64,000 nt of DNA from the NCBI GenBank assembly GCA_035578905.1, contig JAQJVL010000576.1, positions 310,001-374,000 of the forward strand, given 5' to 3'. This document shows, piece after piece, positions 47,789-58,649 of this stretch. This DNA comes from Stictocephala bisonia. Taxonomy: Eukaryota; Arthropoda; Insecta; Hemiptera; Membracidae. How positions within the stretch are numbered: the stretch's first letter is position 1; each line of letters opens with the position of its first letter. Both the position numbers and the translations under genes were made by a program. The notes under the pieces were generated by a model. That model was not told where the DNA came from. It was given only the letters and a program-made list of their open reading frames with translations, and did no database searches.

Positions 47789-50742
47789 CCCTTATAGTGC
47801 CGGGAATCGCTGTCAGCGACGCCCCTTATTAGTGCGAGAAATGCCAGCGTCGCTGTGAGAGACGCGCTGTATTTGTTATAGTGCATCGTTATGTTTTATT
47901 TAATGGCCGCCAGAATAATACCAGACGCTTTGCCAATGACCGCTGCATGCAGTTACGCTCTTGGACTGTGTCTAGATGACGTAACTGTTCCGTGACAGAC
48001 ACGTAACTATTAGGTTAGGTCATGTCAGTGCACGTGCTGCTGATATTCTGATCGGTTGAGTAAGCGTCTTCTTGTGCGTGTTTTTAACTGTTTCTTGTGC
48101 TGTTTATGTGTTTTATTTGTGTAAATAGTAGTTTGTTATTGTAAATAGTTGTTTGCTACAATGGATGAAGATAATTTTATACCAGCAGAAGACGACAGAC
48201 GTTTGTTAAATTTATAAGAAAACGTAAGTGACCCAGATACGTCATTTGCTAGCACAACTAGGATAGGTAATGTTGATGTAGATGACAAGTTGTTTGATGA
48301 TATACCTTCATCTGATGATAGCTCTTCTATGTCTGAAAGTGAACTATTTGATGACGATACGGACAATGACAAGAACTATGAACCTTCCGATGACGATTTT
48401 GACACTTCATTTGTCTCATCAACACCAATAAAAAAACGTAAACAACTCGACCCACCACACCAATCTACCACTCATATTAGACAATTAACACCAATTCAAC
48501 CACTTTTATCTTCACCACCAGCATCCCCTACTCAGCAATGTTTACCTATACCACAAATCAATCAAAACCAACCCCTAATTACATGGGATGTAGCAGACGA
48601 GGATACTGATTTCCCACTACAACCTGTCACTTTTTCTGAACTTGTAGGACCAAAACACATTCCTAACAATACATCTGATCCTATTCAATATTTCAATTTA
48701 TTATTTACTCCCTCACTTATCAATAAAATTGTAACAGAGACAAACAGATATGCCTCTCAGTGTTTGTCAAAAACCGAATACAAGGAAAATTCTAGGGTGA
48801 AAGAATGGCTTCCTACAACAGCGGCTGAAACAAGAGCTTTTATAGCCTGTATTATAAACATGGGAGTTGTTCTTAAACCTACTATAGCCTCGTACTGGAG
48901 TACTGACTTTTCTCTACTTACACCATGGTTCCAAAAAATGTTTCCAAGGAACAGATTCCAATTACTACTCAGGTTCTTTCATTTGGCAAACAATGAAGAT
49001 GTGAGAGCTTCAGATACGTGTTCTAAATTTCAGTTTATTGTTGACCATGCCAACAAACTTTTCAGACATTACCTGACACCCAATAAACAGCTGTCAATAG
49101 ACGAATCCCTTATAGGCACAAAATCGCACACAGTTTTACAGCAATATTTGCCGAATAAACAACATCACCGATGGGGAGTCAAGGTATGGATGTTGTGTGA
49201 TTCTGTATTGAATTACTGCCTTGCTTTTTATGTGTATAGGGGAGCTCAGGATCCCATTGACAAACGTAGAATAAATGAATTAGGGTTAGGCTATGTTGTT
49301 GTGGACAAGTTACTCACAATCGGCAACTACCTCAACAAAGGCTATTCTGTTTATACAGATAACTTTTTTGCTTCTATTCCATTAGCGGAACATCTCTACA
49401 AAAATGGTACATACTACACCAGTACTATGAGAATAAATAGAAAACACCTCGCTAATGAAATTAAATACAAATTTGGAGTAGGAGTAACAAAATTTTTCAA
49501 GCATGGGCCAATTTTACTTTGCGGGAACAGAGACAAAAAATCCCAAAAGAAACAAGTAGTCTTAGTATCTACAGAACAAAAGGCAACGACAACAGAAGTG
49601 ACGAGGCGAGTTCAAGGAGGTGTTAACGAAGTAGTAAAAAAGCCAGATGTAATACTGGAATATAATAGATTCATGGGAGGGGTTGATGTTCAAGACATGA
49701 TGCTGTATAGTTATCTGGATGAAAGGAGGACTGTTAAGTTTTGGAAAAAATTAGTATTCAATGTCATGGGAAGAATGGTGCTGAATGCCTATATTATTTA
49801 CAAGGAAAATGTGAAGCCAGTCAAACCCATGACAAGACTAGCATTCACTAGTATCATTGTCAACAGTCTAGCCAATGAATGGTTGCAACTCAAAGGACAG
49901 CAGTTAGCAGGACCTGTTTTTCCTAGGCCCACTGGTGGCGTAAAAAAGTTGCCCGGCGTTCAACTGCGTCTGTGCAAAACTTGTTCTACCAAAGATGTGA
50001 AAAAACGTTCCAAGTTTGTTTGTGTTCTATGTGAAAAGGGGTTACACCCTGACTGCATTCCTGGACATAAATACTAAACATTGAGTGGAAATGGAATTGT
50101 AAATATGTAAATAACTTGTACTACCATTTGTTTTTTTACTTTATAAACTTTCTATATCGTGTTTATTTCAAGATTTTTCTAAGAAAAAGGTAAGTTAATT
50201 TTTGTTAACATCACTATTTTTATATTTTATATATATATATATTAGGAAACTATTATAATAGTTTGTGTAGATCAATTGCTCAAATTTGGACAGCCTTGGC
50301 AGTTTTCAACAATTCGCCTATATGTCGCTTAGCAACCAATTTGTAATGTTTTAGTTATAATTTTGTAAAGAGATAATTTTAGAAGTATAGTAAATGAAAT
50401 TATATGTATTAGTTCAGTTTTAAATGCTCTATAAAATGCCGTCCAGGACAATATTCTAAAATAAAATTATAACTAACATACGGACCTTCAAACTTGAAAA
50501 AAAATTAAAAAAAATTTTTATTCTCAAGGTTTTTAGAAAAAAATTAAATTTATTACATAGAAAGGTTAAATATATATACATAGCTCTATAGACCACTTAT
50601 TGCTCTTTCATTTAAAAAAAATATATAAATATGACTAAAAACATGGATTCTATAAATTTTTACCTGGAACCTTACATTTTTGCCAAAATTGGCCTGGCAC
50701 TTTTCGCATAGGAAATGCAAAAATGGCCCGGCACTATAAGTG
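47789..50742 (+). mobile_element. nearly intact piggyBac element
   Basis: TTAA at 47785-47788 and 50743-50746 flanks 2954 bp. The 16-bp ends CCCTTATAGTGCCGGG and CACTTATAGTGCCGGG (complement) differ at one base. Two palindromic units follow the left end, AGTGCC at 47796 and AATGCC at 47840, 44 bp apart, with cores TCGCTG-T-CAGCGA and GCGTC...GACGC. The right end has GGCCTGGCAC and CATAGGAAATGC. The transposase spans 48161-50077. Confidence 0.93.
48161..50077 (+). pseudogene. piggyBac transposase, one early stop
   Basis: piggyBac transposase cuts and rejoins DNA at TTAA. The frame from the ATG at 48161 meets TAA at 48215-48217 (codon 19) and is then open to 50077. An in-frame ATG at 48290 leaves 595 codons, close to the family's usual length. 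Counting from 48290, the catalytic Asp residues are D271 (LSIDESLIG), D357 (YTDNFFAS) and D466 (MGGVDVQD). The N-terminus is acidic and Ser-rich. The C-terminus has the Cys/His-rich domain CKTCSTKDV, FVCVLCEKGLHPDC. The early stop may be bypassed by starting at 48290, so activity cannot be excluded. Codon use is AT-rich like the surroundings. Confidence 0.9.
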
Positions 50743-51220
50743 TTAATAGAGCTAGCTGTTTTTTTTTTTTTTTTTCAAATTAGAGACAAATTAGAAGTAA
50801 TTTAATAATGACTATGTTTATTATCAACATTTTTTTACAAGTTTAAAATACAAACACAATGAATAGAAATTAAATACGTAAAACATATAAAAACTGCAAA
50901 TAAAGATGTTGATAAAAATGGAAAATTTAAACATGATTTTTACTTTACACTCGTGTTTTATACATGATTTAGTTTTAAACGTTAATGTACGATACACAAA
51001 CATATTGCACAATATGAGGAAAATATAATTCCGTAAACACTATTCCATATTTTTCTTTAAGAAATTAAGTGATTTTTTTAGAAAAAGATATTTACATAGG
51101 CTTTATTTTGTTTGGAAGACAAGATGCAATTTACAACCATCAATAAAGAACATTTTATATGCCTAATCAAAAACAGAATTGGCCATTTTAGCCTCTAAAA
51201 TAAAATTATAACTACAAATT

Positions 51221-51226
51221 TTTATT
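51221..51226 (-). other. candidate RAP1GDS1 polyadenylation signal
   Basis: AATAAA on the - strand, about 400 bases beyond the RAP1GDS1 stop. Other AATAAA words occur further on, so this choice is tentative. Confidence 0.35.
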
Positions 51227-51628
51227 GAAACTCACTACAAAGTTTAAGTTTAAAATGAAATTTGCTTAAACCATAGGCAACAATTAAATGATTAATTTGA
51301 AAGAGTCCTAAATTTTAATGTTTCATGCACGGCTCTTGACTTACTATTATTGTAGATAATTCTATAAGATTTACAATTATATAATAATTAATATAAAAAC
51401 ATAAGAGTCTACCTTTATAATATACACCTATTAGCTAAAATACTACGAATATTTAAAAGGTTAATTTCACCATAAAAAAAATAAACAATTAGGAACAAGG
51501 GAAAGTATACCACAGAATTTTGACAGTCCTTAAAAAGGTGAACACAAAGAAACATATAAGGAGCAAATTAATCAATTCCTTCATTCATGTAGTCACCAAT
51601 CATAGTCACAGAGGCATTACTGGAAGTC

Positions 51629-51759
51629 TCAACCTGAATCAATCATTGAGGAGAGTCGAGCAACCTGGTCTCGCACATCAGCATAGATGTCGTTACTGAT
51701 AACTACGGCTGTTAATGCTTTGGCAACGCCGGTCTTGTGAAGATGGACCCTCATATCAC
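51629..51759 (-). CDS. RAP1GDS1: RAP1GDS1 (SmgGDS), last coding exon
   Basis: Acceptor TGTTGAAG, then GDMRVHLHKTGVAKALTAVV, ISNDIYADVRDQVARLSSMI and DSG before TGA at 51629-51631. It begins in phase 1, completing the Gly codon of the previous exon. It forms the last helices after the final armadillo repeat. The C-terminal tail is more divergent than the other exons. Confidence 0.85.
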
Positions 51760-52079
51760 CTTCAACAGAAGAAAATCACATTTATAGAGACAGAGTCAGT
51801 GTGGTTTTGTAATTACTAACAGTTATCTGATATGCAGAAATCTTGATTTATCAACTGATCAAAGCATTGTTATTTTACAATCAAACCACAAAGTCTATAT
51901 TTCTTACTATTAGATAGTGATAAACTTCCTATTAACATCTCATGTCCGATGTTGATCTTACCCTTGATATGGGTATTACTTTACTACAAAGCTGGATTAG
52001 GATAGAGCTTACTCACTCCGTGAAAGAAATGTTTACTATGAAACACATTTTACATAAGTAAAATTTAAAATGGACTTAC

Positions 52080-52342
52080 CAGAAGTAGACATAGTTCCTA
52101 CAAGAGCTAGAACATTTTGGAAGACTTCACGTTCGATAGAGCCAGAAGAAACTAAAGAGACGATCTGCTCTCCAACATTAGCAGCGATAAGAGCAGGCTC
52201 AGCGTCAGACATTCGCATTGCTGTCAGAAGGGAGAGTGCCAGGAGGGCCTCTGTCTGCATTACTGAGTGTTCAGCTGTGACAGTCGCCACGAGGCTAGCA
52301 ACTGCACCACACTGCACCATCACTGCCATCACCTCCCGATCT
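52080..52342 (-). CDS. RAP1GDS1: RAP1GDS1, coding exon 7 of 8 in window
   Basis: The protein is an all-armadillo-repeat chaperone and guanine-nucleotide exchange factor for Rho/Rap-type small GTPases with polybasic tails, acting in the cytosol. This 263-nt exon lies between acceptor TGTTTAG and donor GTAAGT. It reads DREVMAVMVQCGAVASLVAT, VTAEHSVMQTEALLALSLLT and NVGEQIVSLVSSGSIEREVF. The GA---LV-M-TSEH-VMQNEAL-AL wording is characteristic of SmgGDS. It contains roughly two repeats, with phase 2 entry and phase 1 exit. Confidence 0.93.
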
Positions 52343-52657
52343 CTAAACAGAAATATCACAGTAGAGTGGAGTAATAAGTTAAAGAATTATTTGTGTACAC
52401 ATATTTATCAAACCTTAAATTAAGATTTACTGAAAATGAAAATCCAACCTCAAAGTCAATTTTAAATTAGTAAATTTAAATGTTTAATTTTATGTGTACA
52501 AACTTAGTAACTAGCAAATATACCATACTGAAAAACTTTATAAAAATATATTTTTATGAATAACGGTTTTATTTTGCACATCTTCCAAGTTTCAAATATC
52601 AGCCTTTGTTGAGTTCTTGAATATAAGCTTATCATATCTTTTTTATTATTTGTTTAA

Positions 52658-52873
52658 CCCTTTTAAAACCAACTTCCAATACGTTGGAAGTCATAGATTT
52701 ATTGAAAGTTACACAATAATTTCTTTTATTTTTGCCTTATAGCATATTAGCTAACCTGGCCACAATTTGTTGTGGCTTAGTTCCATATTTACTACTATAA
52801 TGAAGAATATTATATGTGAACAAAGAACAAAAACTTAATTTTTAGCTATTGACAGGTTAGTGCTATTGATGGG
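52658..52873. mobile_element. short TTAA element with palindromes
   Basis: TTAA at 52654-52657 and 52874-52877 flanks 216 bp. The left end is CCCTTTTAAAACCAACTTCC; the right complement is CCCATCAATAGCACTAACC, so TIR identity is limited. CTTCCAATACGTTGGAAG (52673-52690) and GCCACAATTTGTTGTGGC (52759-52776) are palindromes. It lies in a RAP1GDS1 intron. Confidence 0.6.
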
Positions 52874-53040
52874 TTAATCTTTGCAGTTCAGGGGCAAATC
52901 ATGAATTGATGATGTAAATTACAACTTCAATAATGGCCAGCAAACAAACAGGATGAGAACTATACAGTCTTTAGCTGATTTGGTCTAATAATTTAAATGT
53001 TTTCTATAGTAATATTTTCTATCAGACAAATGATTGATAC

Positions 53041-53173
53041 CTGCTGTTTTTGATAAGCCATGCGAGTAGTCTGCAAGCCTCGCCTTGGACTCCGGGATGG
53101 TCTTCCGTGGTACACCATTGAACTAGGCGTTGTACTAAATCAGCATTTAATCCTACACTCACTGCAGCAGCCT
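53041..53173 (-). CDS. RAP1GDS1: RAP1GDS1, coding exon 6 of 8 in window
   Basis: Acceptor TTATTCAG and donor GTATCA bound 133 nt reading EAAAVSVGLNADLVQRLVQW, CTTEDHPGVQGEACRLLAWL and IKNS. LV-RLV-WC---DH-GV-GE--RLL-ALI is the conserved armadillo segment here. It enters in phase 1 and leaves in phase 2. Confidence 0.92.
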
Positions 53174-53345
53174 CTGAATAAAACAAATCCATTTTACTTC
53201 CTATAAACTTATTTCAGCATTAATTTATGAAATGTTACAATCTATATATCTAACATACCTAAACAGATAGTCAGCTAATCAAAGTCAGTCCACTAACCTT
53301 CTGACAAAAATGTGCTTTACAAGCTGAGTGAAATTAAAAAGAGCC

Positions 53346-54400
53346 AACTGACACCCCTAAGTCACGAAGGAAGAGTTAAGACAGGGCAATTTCCGCTATA
53401 CCAGCAGGGAAAGCAGCTGGTCTTAAGAGTATCTTTCGGAATTTCTGATGCATGCTGGTAGCAAAGTGAAACAATTGATTCAAACAGTCTACAATAAAAT
53501 ACTAACTACAGGTATTATGCCAAAAGCATTTAAGCGTTCAAAAATAGTAGCTGTTCTGAATCCTAGCAAGGACCCTGAACGAGTAGAAAGTTATCTCCCT
53601 ATATATCTTCTTAGTGTTTGTTATAAGTTGCTGGAAAGACTGTTATACAATAGAATATGACCCATTCTTGATTCTAATGTTCCAGTTAAGCAGGCTGGTT
53701 TTTGCCAAAGTTTTAGCGACTAGATCCTGGCTCTAACATCATTAATCAAGAATGGGTTCGAAAACAAGTTAAAAACATCTGCAGTTTTTATTGATCTCAC
53801 AGCGGCTTATGACACAGTATGGAGCAAAGGTTTGTTATTATATTCTATAGCCTCCTCCCCTGTCCCTTTCTTTTGCGAATTCTGGAGTTAATACTTAGTG
53901 CCAGGTTAATAAAAGTTCATCTCGGTCGTGAAAAAGCTCTTTTAGACAGCTGAAGGATGGTAGCCACAGGGGTCCGTATTTGCTCTAATTTTATTCAACT
54001 TCTAATTTTATACCCGCTGACATCCCAATCACTAAGTCTAAAAAATTTATATATGCAGACAATATTGATTTAGCTTATCAACACAAGGACTTCACAGCTA
54101 CTGAAGAAACAACTCACAAACGATCTTGCAACCCTTGAAGAATATTTTAGAACCTGGAAGCTGAATCCTAACCCATCAAAAACCGAAGTAGCCTGCTTTC
54201 ACCAACGTAACCGACCAGCTAATTGAAAATTAAACATCTTTCTAAATGGTGTAAAACTACAATAGAATAATCATCCACAGTAACATTAGATTGATCGCTG
54301 ACGTTTAAAAGCCATCTTCAAAAAACAGCAGCTAAAATTAAAACGAGGGCAACATGCATGGGGAAGTGTTAGAATAAGGAAGGCTCACTGCCATAAATTG
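53346..54400 (+). pseudogene. jockey-type reverse transcriptase relic
   Basis: The + strand reads VAVLNPSKDPERVESYLPIY, LLSVCYKLLERLLYNRI, PVKQAGFCQSFSD, FIDLTAAYDTVWSKGLLLYS, PQGSVFALILFNF and, further on, WKLNPNPSKTEVACFH. The order RPISLLSV, QAGFR, DLTAAYDTVW, LPQGSVLAP, LN--KT---F matches jockey-type LINEs. About ten stops or frameshifts occur. It is antisense to RAP1GDS1 in its intron. Confidence 0.82.
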
Positions 54401-54538
54401 AAGTATACGTTTAAGGTCAATTTATCATCCAAACAAATTAATATAATTAGAAATTGAATATTGCAAAATATAGTGTAAATTCAACCAAATATACTGACAT
54501 AATTTTCCATTCGACAAGACATATTTATTAGTTATTAA

Positions 54539-55679
54539 CCCTTTTAGTGCCACGGTGACGAAATATCGCCACCAAATAATTAGTAACAAAGTGCCACGGT
54601 GACGAAATATCGCCACCAGTTGATTGAGTGAAAAGTGCCAGGTGGCGATATATCGCCACCAATTATTTTCGATCTTATACTCGAGTTTTACGTAAATATC
54701 GATGTTCGTAATCATTTATCAGGATGACCGAACATTTATTAGTCGATTACTACTCATTCGAAAGTCTTTGGAGAAAAAAACATCACTCCAGAACTAATAA
54801 CAACCCAAGCGGACGACAGCTGGTCAGACGTTCGTTGTTTGTTTGTTTACTGTCACTGTCAGTCTGCCCCAGTGCGTACCCGATTCAGTCATTGTTTTGT
54901 TGTTGTGTGTTGTTTTGTTATTATTTGCTTTGTTTGTATTATAATCTGTATACATTTATTATCTCTTTACAATCTGCGTTATTATAATTATAGTTTTTTG
55001 TGAATGGTGATTGTGTATTTGTGGCAATGGGTGAAGAAATTATGAGGACAAGTGAACTGAATCGTGAGCTTGATCGAGAGTTGTCTGATGATTCTTTAGC
55101 ATCTGATTATGAGATTGATGACTTATTTAGTGATGATAGTGACAATGATCCCATTATATTCCTGAAAATTAAGTAGCCCTAAGTAGGTGTAATGTGGTTA
55201 TACAGTTGCCCAGTACATCATTTGGTGAACCTAGGTCTAGGTTAGGTTATATATAAACAGTGCTAATTCGTTTATTTTATAATATAAAAACATGAAATTT
55301 GGTATACATGTTAGGAATAAAATAAGGTTCAAAATAAAATGATTTCCAACAGTAAAATTATTCTTTTTTCAGTTACTTATTTGTCATCAAATACAAAAAA
55401 AATTTAATTTTTTTTATTTTTATATATTATTTTTGTTGTAATATTTTTTTTATTTAAATGTTTAACTTGTTACTATTTTTCCTTGGTTGCTATGATTATA
55501 AGAAGCAATTTGATACCAGATTTGTTATAATATGTTACATAGAAACAAAGCTATGATTTTTGTAAAACATTGTTGCAAAATCGCTGTTTTCACCCCGGCA
55601 TTTTTGAGCATGACTATGAGTTTAGAGACTGGCTGTACAACTTTTTGATCAGAAAATTTTGGGCGTGGCACTCAAAGGG
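54539..55679 (+). mobile_element. non-autonomous piggyBac-type element
   Basis: TTAA at 54535-54538 and 55680-55683 flanks 1141 bp with 16-bp ends CCCTTTTAGTGCCACG and CCCTTTGAGTGCCACG (complement). Three units of AGTGCC plus a palindrome start at 54546, 54590 and 54634, each 44 bp apart. The third core GGTGGCGATATATCGCCACC is a perfect 20-bp palindrome. A 49-codon frame at 55027-55176 (MGEEIMRTSELNRELDRELS, DYEIDDLFSDDSDND) is the acidic N-terminus of a piggyBac transposase; the rest is deleted. Confidence 0.9.
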
Positions 55680-55689
55680 TTAACAGATA

Positions 55690-56430
55690 AAACTTTAAAA
55701 TAAATTATTTTTTTTTTTAAGTTAAATAAAAAATGTTATGTTGGTTATATTTATTTAATATATTCAATATCAAAATTTGGATTTGTAAACCCAAACCGTT
55801 TCCAAGATGAATTACCCCAAGGTTGGTGAAAATGACATTCAGTAACCTATAAGTACAAAAATAAATGACTGAAAATTTAAAAAATGCATTTTACGTATTT
55901 AGAGGATATAGACGAATAAATATTTGCATAAAAATGTTTTAAGGTAACTTCAGAACCACCACCATTTACCAGGCAAGGACCAAGGAACAGCCATGCTCGA
56001 TGTTGCATGACGCCTTTATTTTACAATAACGTCGGGATCCTAAATCCAAGGCTACTATCAATTTATTTATTACTTTTTATTAGAGATATTATGTATAACA
56101 TTATCATTTTAATTCCCTACTGTTCCCCCATCCACAATTTAAAAAAAGAATGTTTATGGAAAAACCAGGCAAAGAATTCAATAGTCATTTATTTACGTCT
56201 CATACCACTGTAGTTTAAGGGTGTTGGGAAACAGATATGCCATAAAAGATATAGTATGAGCACTACACATATGAGAGGACATCTAAATTGTGTGCAATCA
56301 AAATTGATAAACATAAATTACATTTTACGTCACTTAGCCTTAGATCTGTGGATTCTAAGCTTGTATCTGATTTGATTCAATTAATTTGTTAGATTTTCTA
56401 GTTCAAACTGTAAATTATTCTCTGAATATG
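55690..56430. other. RAP1GDS1 intron, nothing recognised
   Basis: AT-rich intron sequence. Confidence 0.45.
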
Positions 56431-56436
56431 AGTGAC

Positions 56437-56640
56437 TGCAGCTGAAGAGCTAAGATAGTGACTTGCAACAGAGTAGACTCTGGTTCAGTTCCCAGTCTTA
56501 TCATGAAGTTTTTACCCATGTGTCACTCTAATCCTTCGGGAGTCATGTTAAGACGTTATGCAATGAACCTACAACAAAAAAAATTGGATCTTTACAGGCA
56601 ATGATAATTGTGTCTTCATTAGGCATCTGCCCCTACTAAA
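56437..56640 (+). mobile_element. tRNA-derived SINE, family 4
   Basis: An A-box-like AGCTGAAGAGCTAAGATAG and a B-box-like GGTTCAGTTCCC about 30 bases later form a tRNA-like head. The body has TTTTTACCCATGTGTCACTC and TCGGGAGTCATGTTAAGACG. Confidence 0.5.
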
Positions 56641-56741
56641 AGCCATACGATTTTTAAATTTTAATTGAATTACAATTTTGTAATTGATTTTAGACAAATT
56701 CAAATTATATTATGAATGTTTCCTATTTAATCTAGACCAAC

Positions 56742-56884
56742 CTTGTCCATCAATAGCCATCCTGAGGGTCCCCAGCAGCTTGAAGACCACAGGGAAGGTT
56801 GGTACTGACACCATTGGCAAGACAGCTTTCAGGAGTCCCTCGCTCAAGAGTGCTCCTTTGTTTTCCTTTGGAATCACCAGATTC
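56742..56884 (-). CDS. RAP1GDS1: RAP1GDS1, coding exon 5 of 8 in window
   Basis: Acceptor TCTTCCAG and donor GTTGGT bound 143 nt reading NLVIPKENKGALLSEGLLKA, VLPMVSVPTFPVVFKLLGTL and RMAIDGQ. NLAIP--NK--LL--G and P-V-FKLLGTLRM-ID are highly conserved SmgGDS segments. It enters in phase 2 and leaves in phase 1. Confidence 0.94.
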
Positions 56885-56999
56885 CTGGAAGATGATTTGG
56901 CCTTATATTGAGGCTTATGAGCTATGTTATAAATTAAGAAAGTCTTTCAATTTAACAGCTTTTGTTTAGAGTAAAGGGCATTGCGAATGTTAAAACTTA

Positions 57000-57945
57000 G
57001 AAGCCAAACTTCATTTCTTATTAAAATTTGTATTTGCATATCGTATTGTAATATTTATTATATTTACATGTCATACATCAGTTATTTGTATGTCCTTTTA
57101 AACTATTATTACCTACTGCATACATTTTCTATTGAAACCCAATTCAATAAAAATATTACAGCCTGTTCAAAGTATAGCAAAATATATGTCCTTCATTACC
57201 ATAATAAAAAATCGCAAAGCAGATGTTGTTTTGTGCAAGTATAATAAAAACACTGACCCTATCAATTGCACCCCCTAAGACAGAAACTGTTTATTTTTAT
57301 GCCACTCTGTAAGCTACTAAGCCACAAGCAACAGATGTGCCTCTATAAAGTTGCACAGAAAAAGTACCAGCTTCAGCTGGAACCTTGACATGCACCTGGT
57401 CACAGAGCTTTCAACACTGAAGGTACGGTGAACTTTTCCACTACTAACGCAGAAGGTGTAATTCTCAAGCTCTACTCCAGCTTTGACTTCTAAGTGTTAA
57501 AGAAAGAAAGAAAAAATAAGTGTAAATTTAATACTACTAATTAATCTGTTAATTCTTCTGACAAAACTAAAACTCATTATGACTTGAAATTCTTATTCTT
57601 TCTGAGTGTAAATACTTTGATTTTTTTAACTTTCAGTTTGTGGGAACTTTTTCTCGTGGAAGAAAATTATAAAAAGTCTTAAAAATAATTTGATTAGAAT
57701 TATATCTGTACATTAAAAACTAAAGAATAGTAATAATGATCATGATAATTGAACAAGCCAATGATTCACTTATCTGTAGGCTATAGGCTTTGAAAAAAAA
57801 ACATGTTAATTTTATTCATCACTGGTCACACTGTAGTTTTGCAGCTAGCCTTTCAATAAAGATTTAGCTGATTTAAACTGTCCTGTCTTTAAAACCGTAA
57901 ATTGGGACAATGTTGGCAAAGATTCACTCATTAAATGTATTGTTC
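57000..57945. other. RAP1GDS1 intron, nothing recognised
   Basis: AT-rich intron sequence with no recognised repeat or frame. Confidence 0.45.
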
Positions 57946-57949
57946 TCAC

Positions 57950-58070
57950 CTGAGAGCACTGAGCAAAGCATGCTGAAGACGAATATCTGCAGCACAGGTG
58001 TTATTTTTCTCCACTAGAGAAAGAAGCTTTGTACCTACTCCAATCTTCACCATTTGTAAGCAATGCATGT
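57950..58070 (-). CDS. RAP1GDS1: RAP1GDS1, coding exon 4 of 8 in window
   Basis: Acceptor TTTAACAG and donor GTGAGA bound 121 nt reading DMHCLQMVKIGVGTKLLSLV, EKNNTCAADIRLQHALLSAL and a split Arg codon. QHA-LSALRNL across this junction is the SmgGDS signature. Confidence 0.93.
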
Positions 58071-58434
58071 CTGTTAAAAAAATGCAATGTTAAAATGCTT
58101 TAACTTTTACAAACCTCCAACGACACTCATTCTTCACTGAAAACTAATCATTATGATTCAATGTTACACGTTTGAAGGTAATAATCTATACATATTAACC
58201 AAATATCACTGACTGACTGATCACGATTTCTCAAAAACTACAAAACCTAGGAATGTAAAACTTGTCACAATTATACTTCTTGTTTCTTAGATACAAAATA
58301 AGAGCCCTTAAATAACCATGAAATGAAACTATTATTTAATTAACAATACCAGTTGAAATTTCACTTGTAAACATAAGATAATGATTACTTTTTATGATTT
58401 TATTATAATGAACACAAAACTGCTAAATGTTTAA

Positions 58435-58645
58435 CCCTTTTAGTGCCAGGAGTCACTGTGAGTGACACACCATGCTAGTGCGAAAAATTCCAGGATCACT
58501 TCTTTTCTCTCAGTTAAAAAAAATTATATAAATATGACAAAAAACATAGATGCTGCGTAAGTTTCTTTGAAACCTTGCAATTTAACAAAAAATGGCCTGG
58601 CATTTTTCACATAGGAAATGTGAAATTGACCTGGAACCAAAAGGG
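58435..58645. mobile_element. 211-bp MITE of the 47789 piggyBac family
   Basis: TTAA at 58431-58434 and 58646-58649 flanks ends CCCTTTTAGTGCCAGG and CCCTTTTGGTTCCAGG (complement). CTAGTGCGAAAAATTCCAGG corresponds to TTAGTGCGAGAAATGCCAGC of the 47789 element. The right half (TATAAATATGAC, AAAACAT, GGCCTGGCATTTTTC, CATAGGAAATG) matches its right end. The interior is deleted. A palindrome GTCACTGTGAGTGAC follows the left end. It is in a RAP1GDS1 intron. Confidence 0.85.
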
Positions 58646-58649
58646 TTAA

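Noticed and set aside
52070..52423. + strand frame of 117 codons
   Set aside because: It is the antisense shadow of the RAP1GDS1 exon at 52080-52342.
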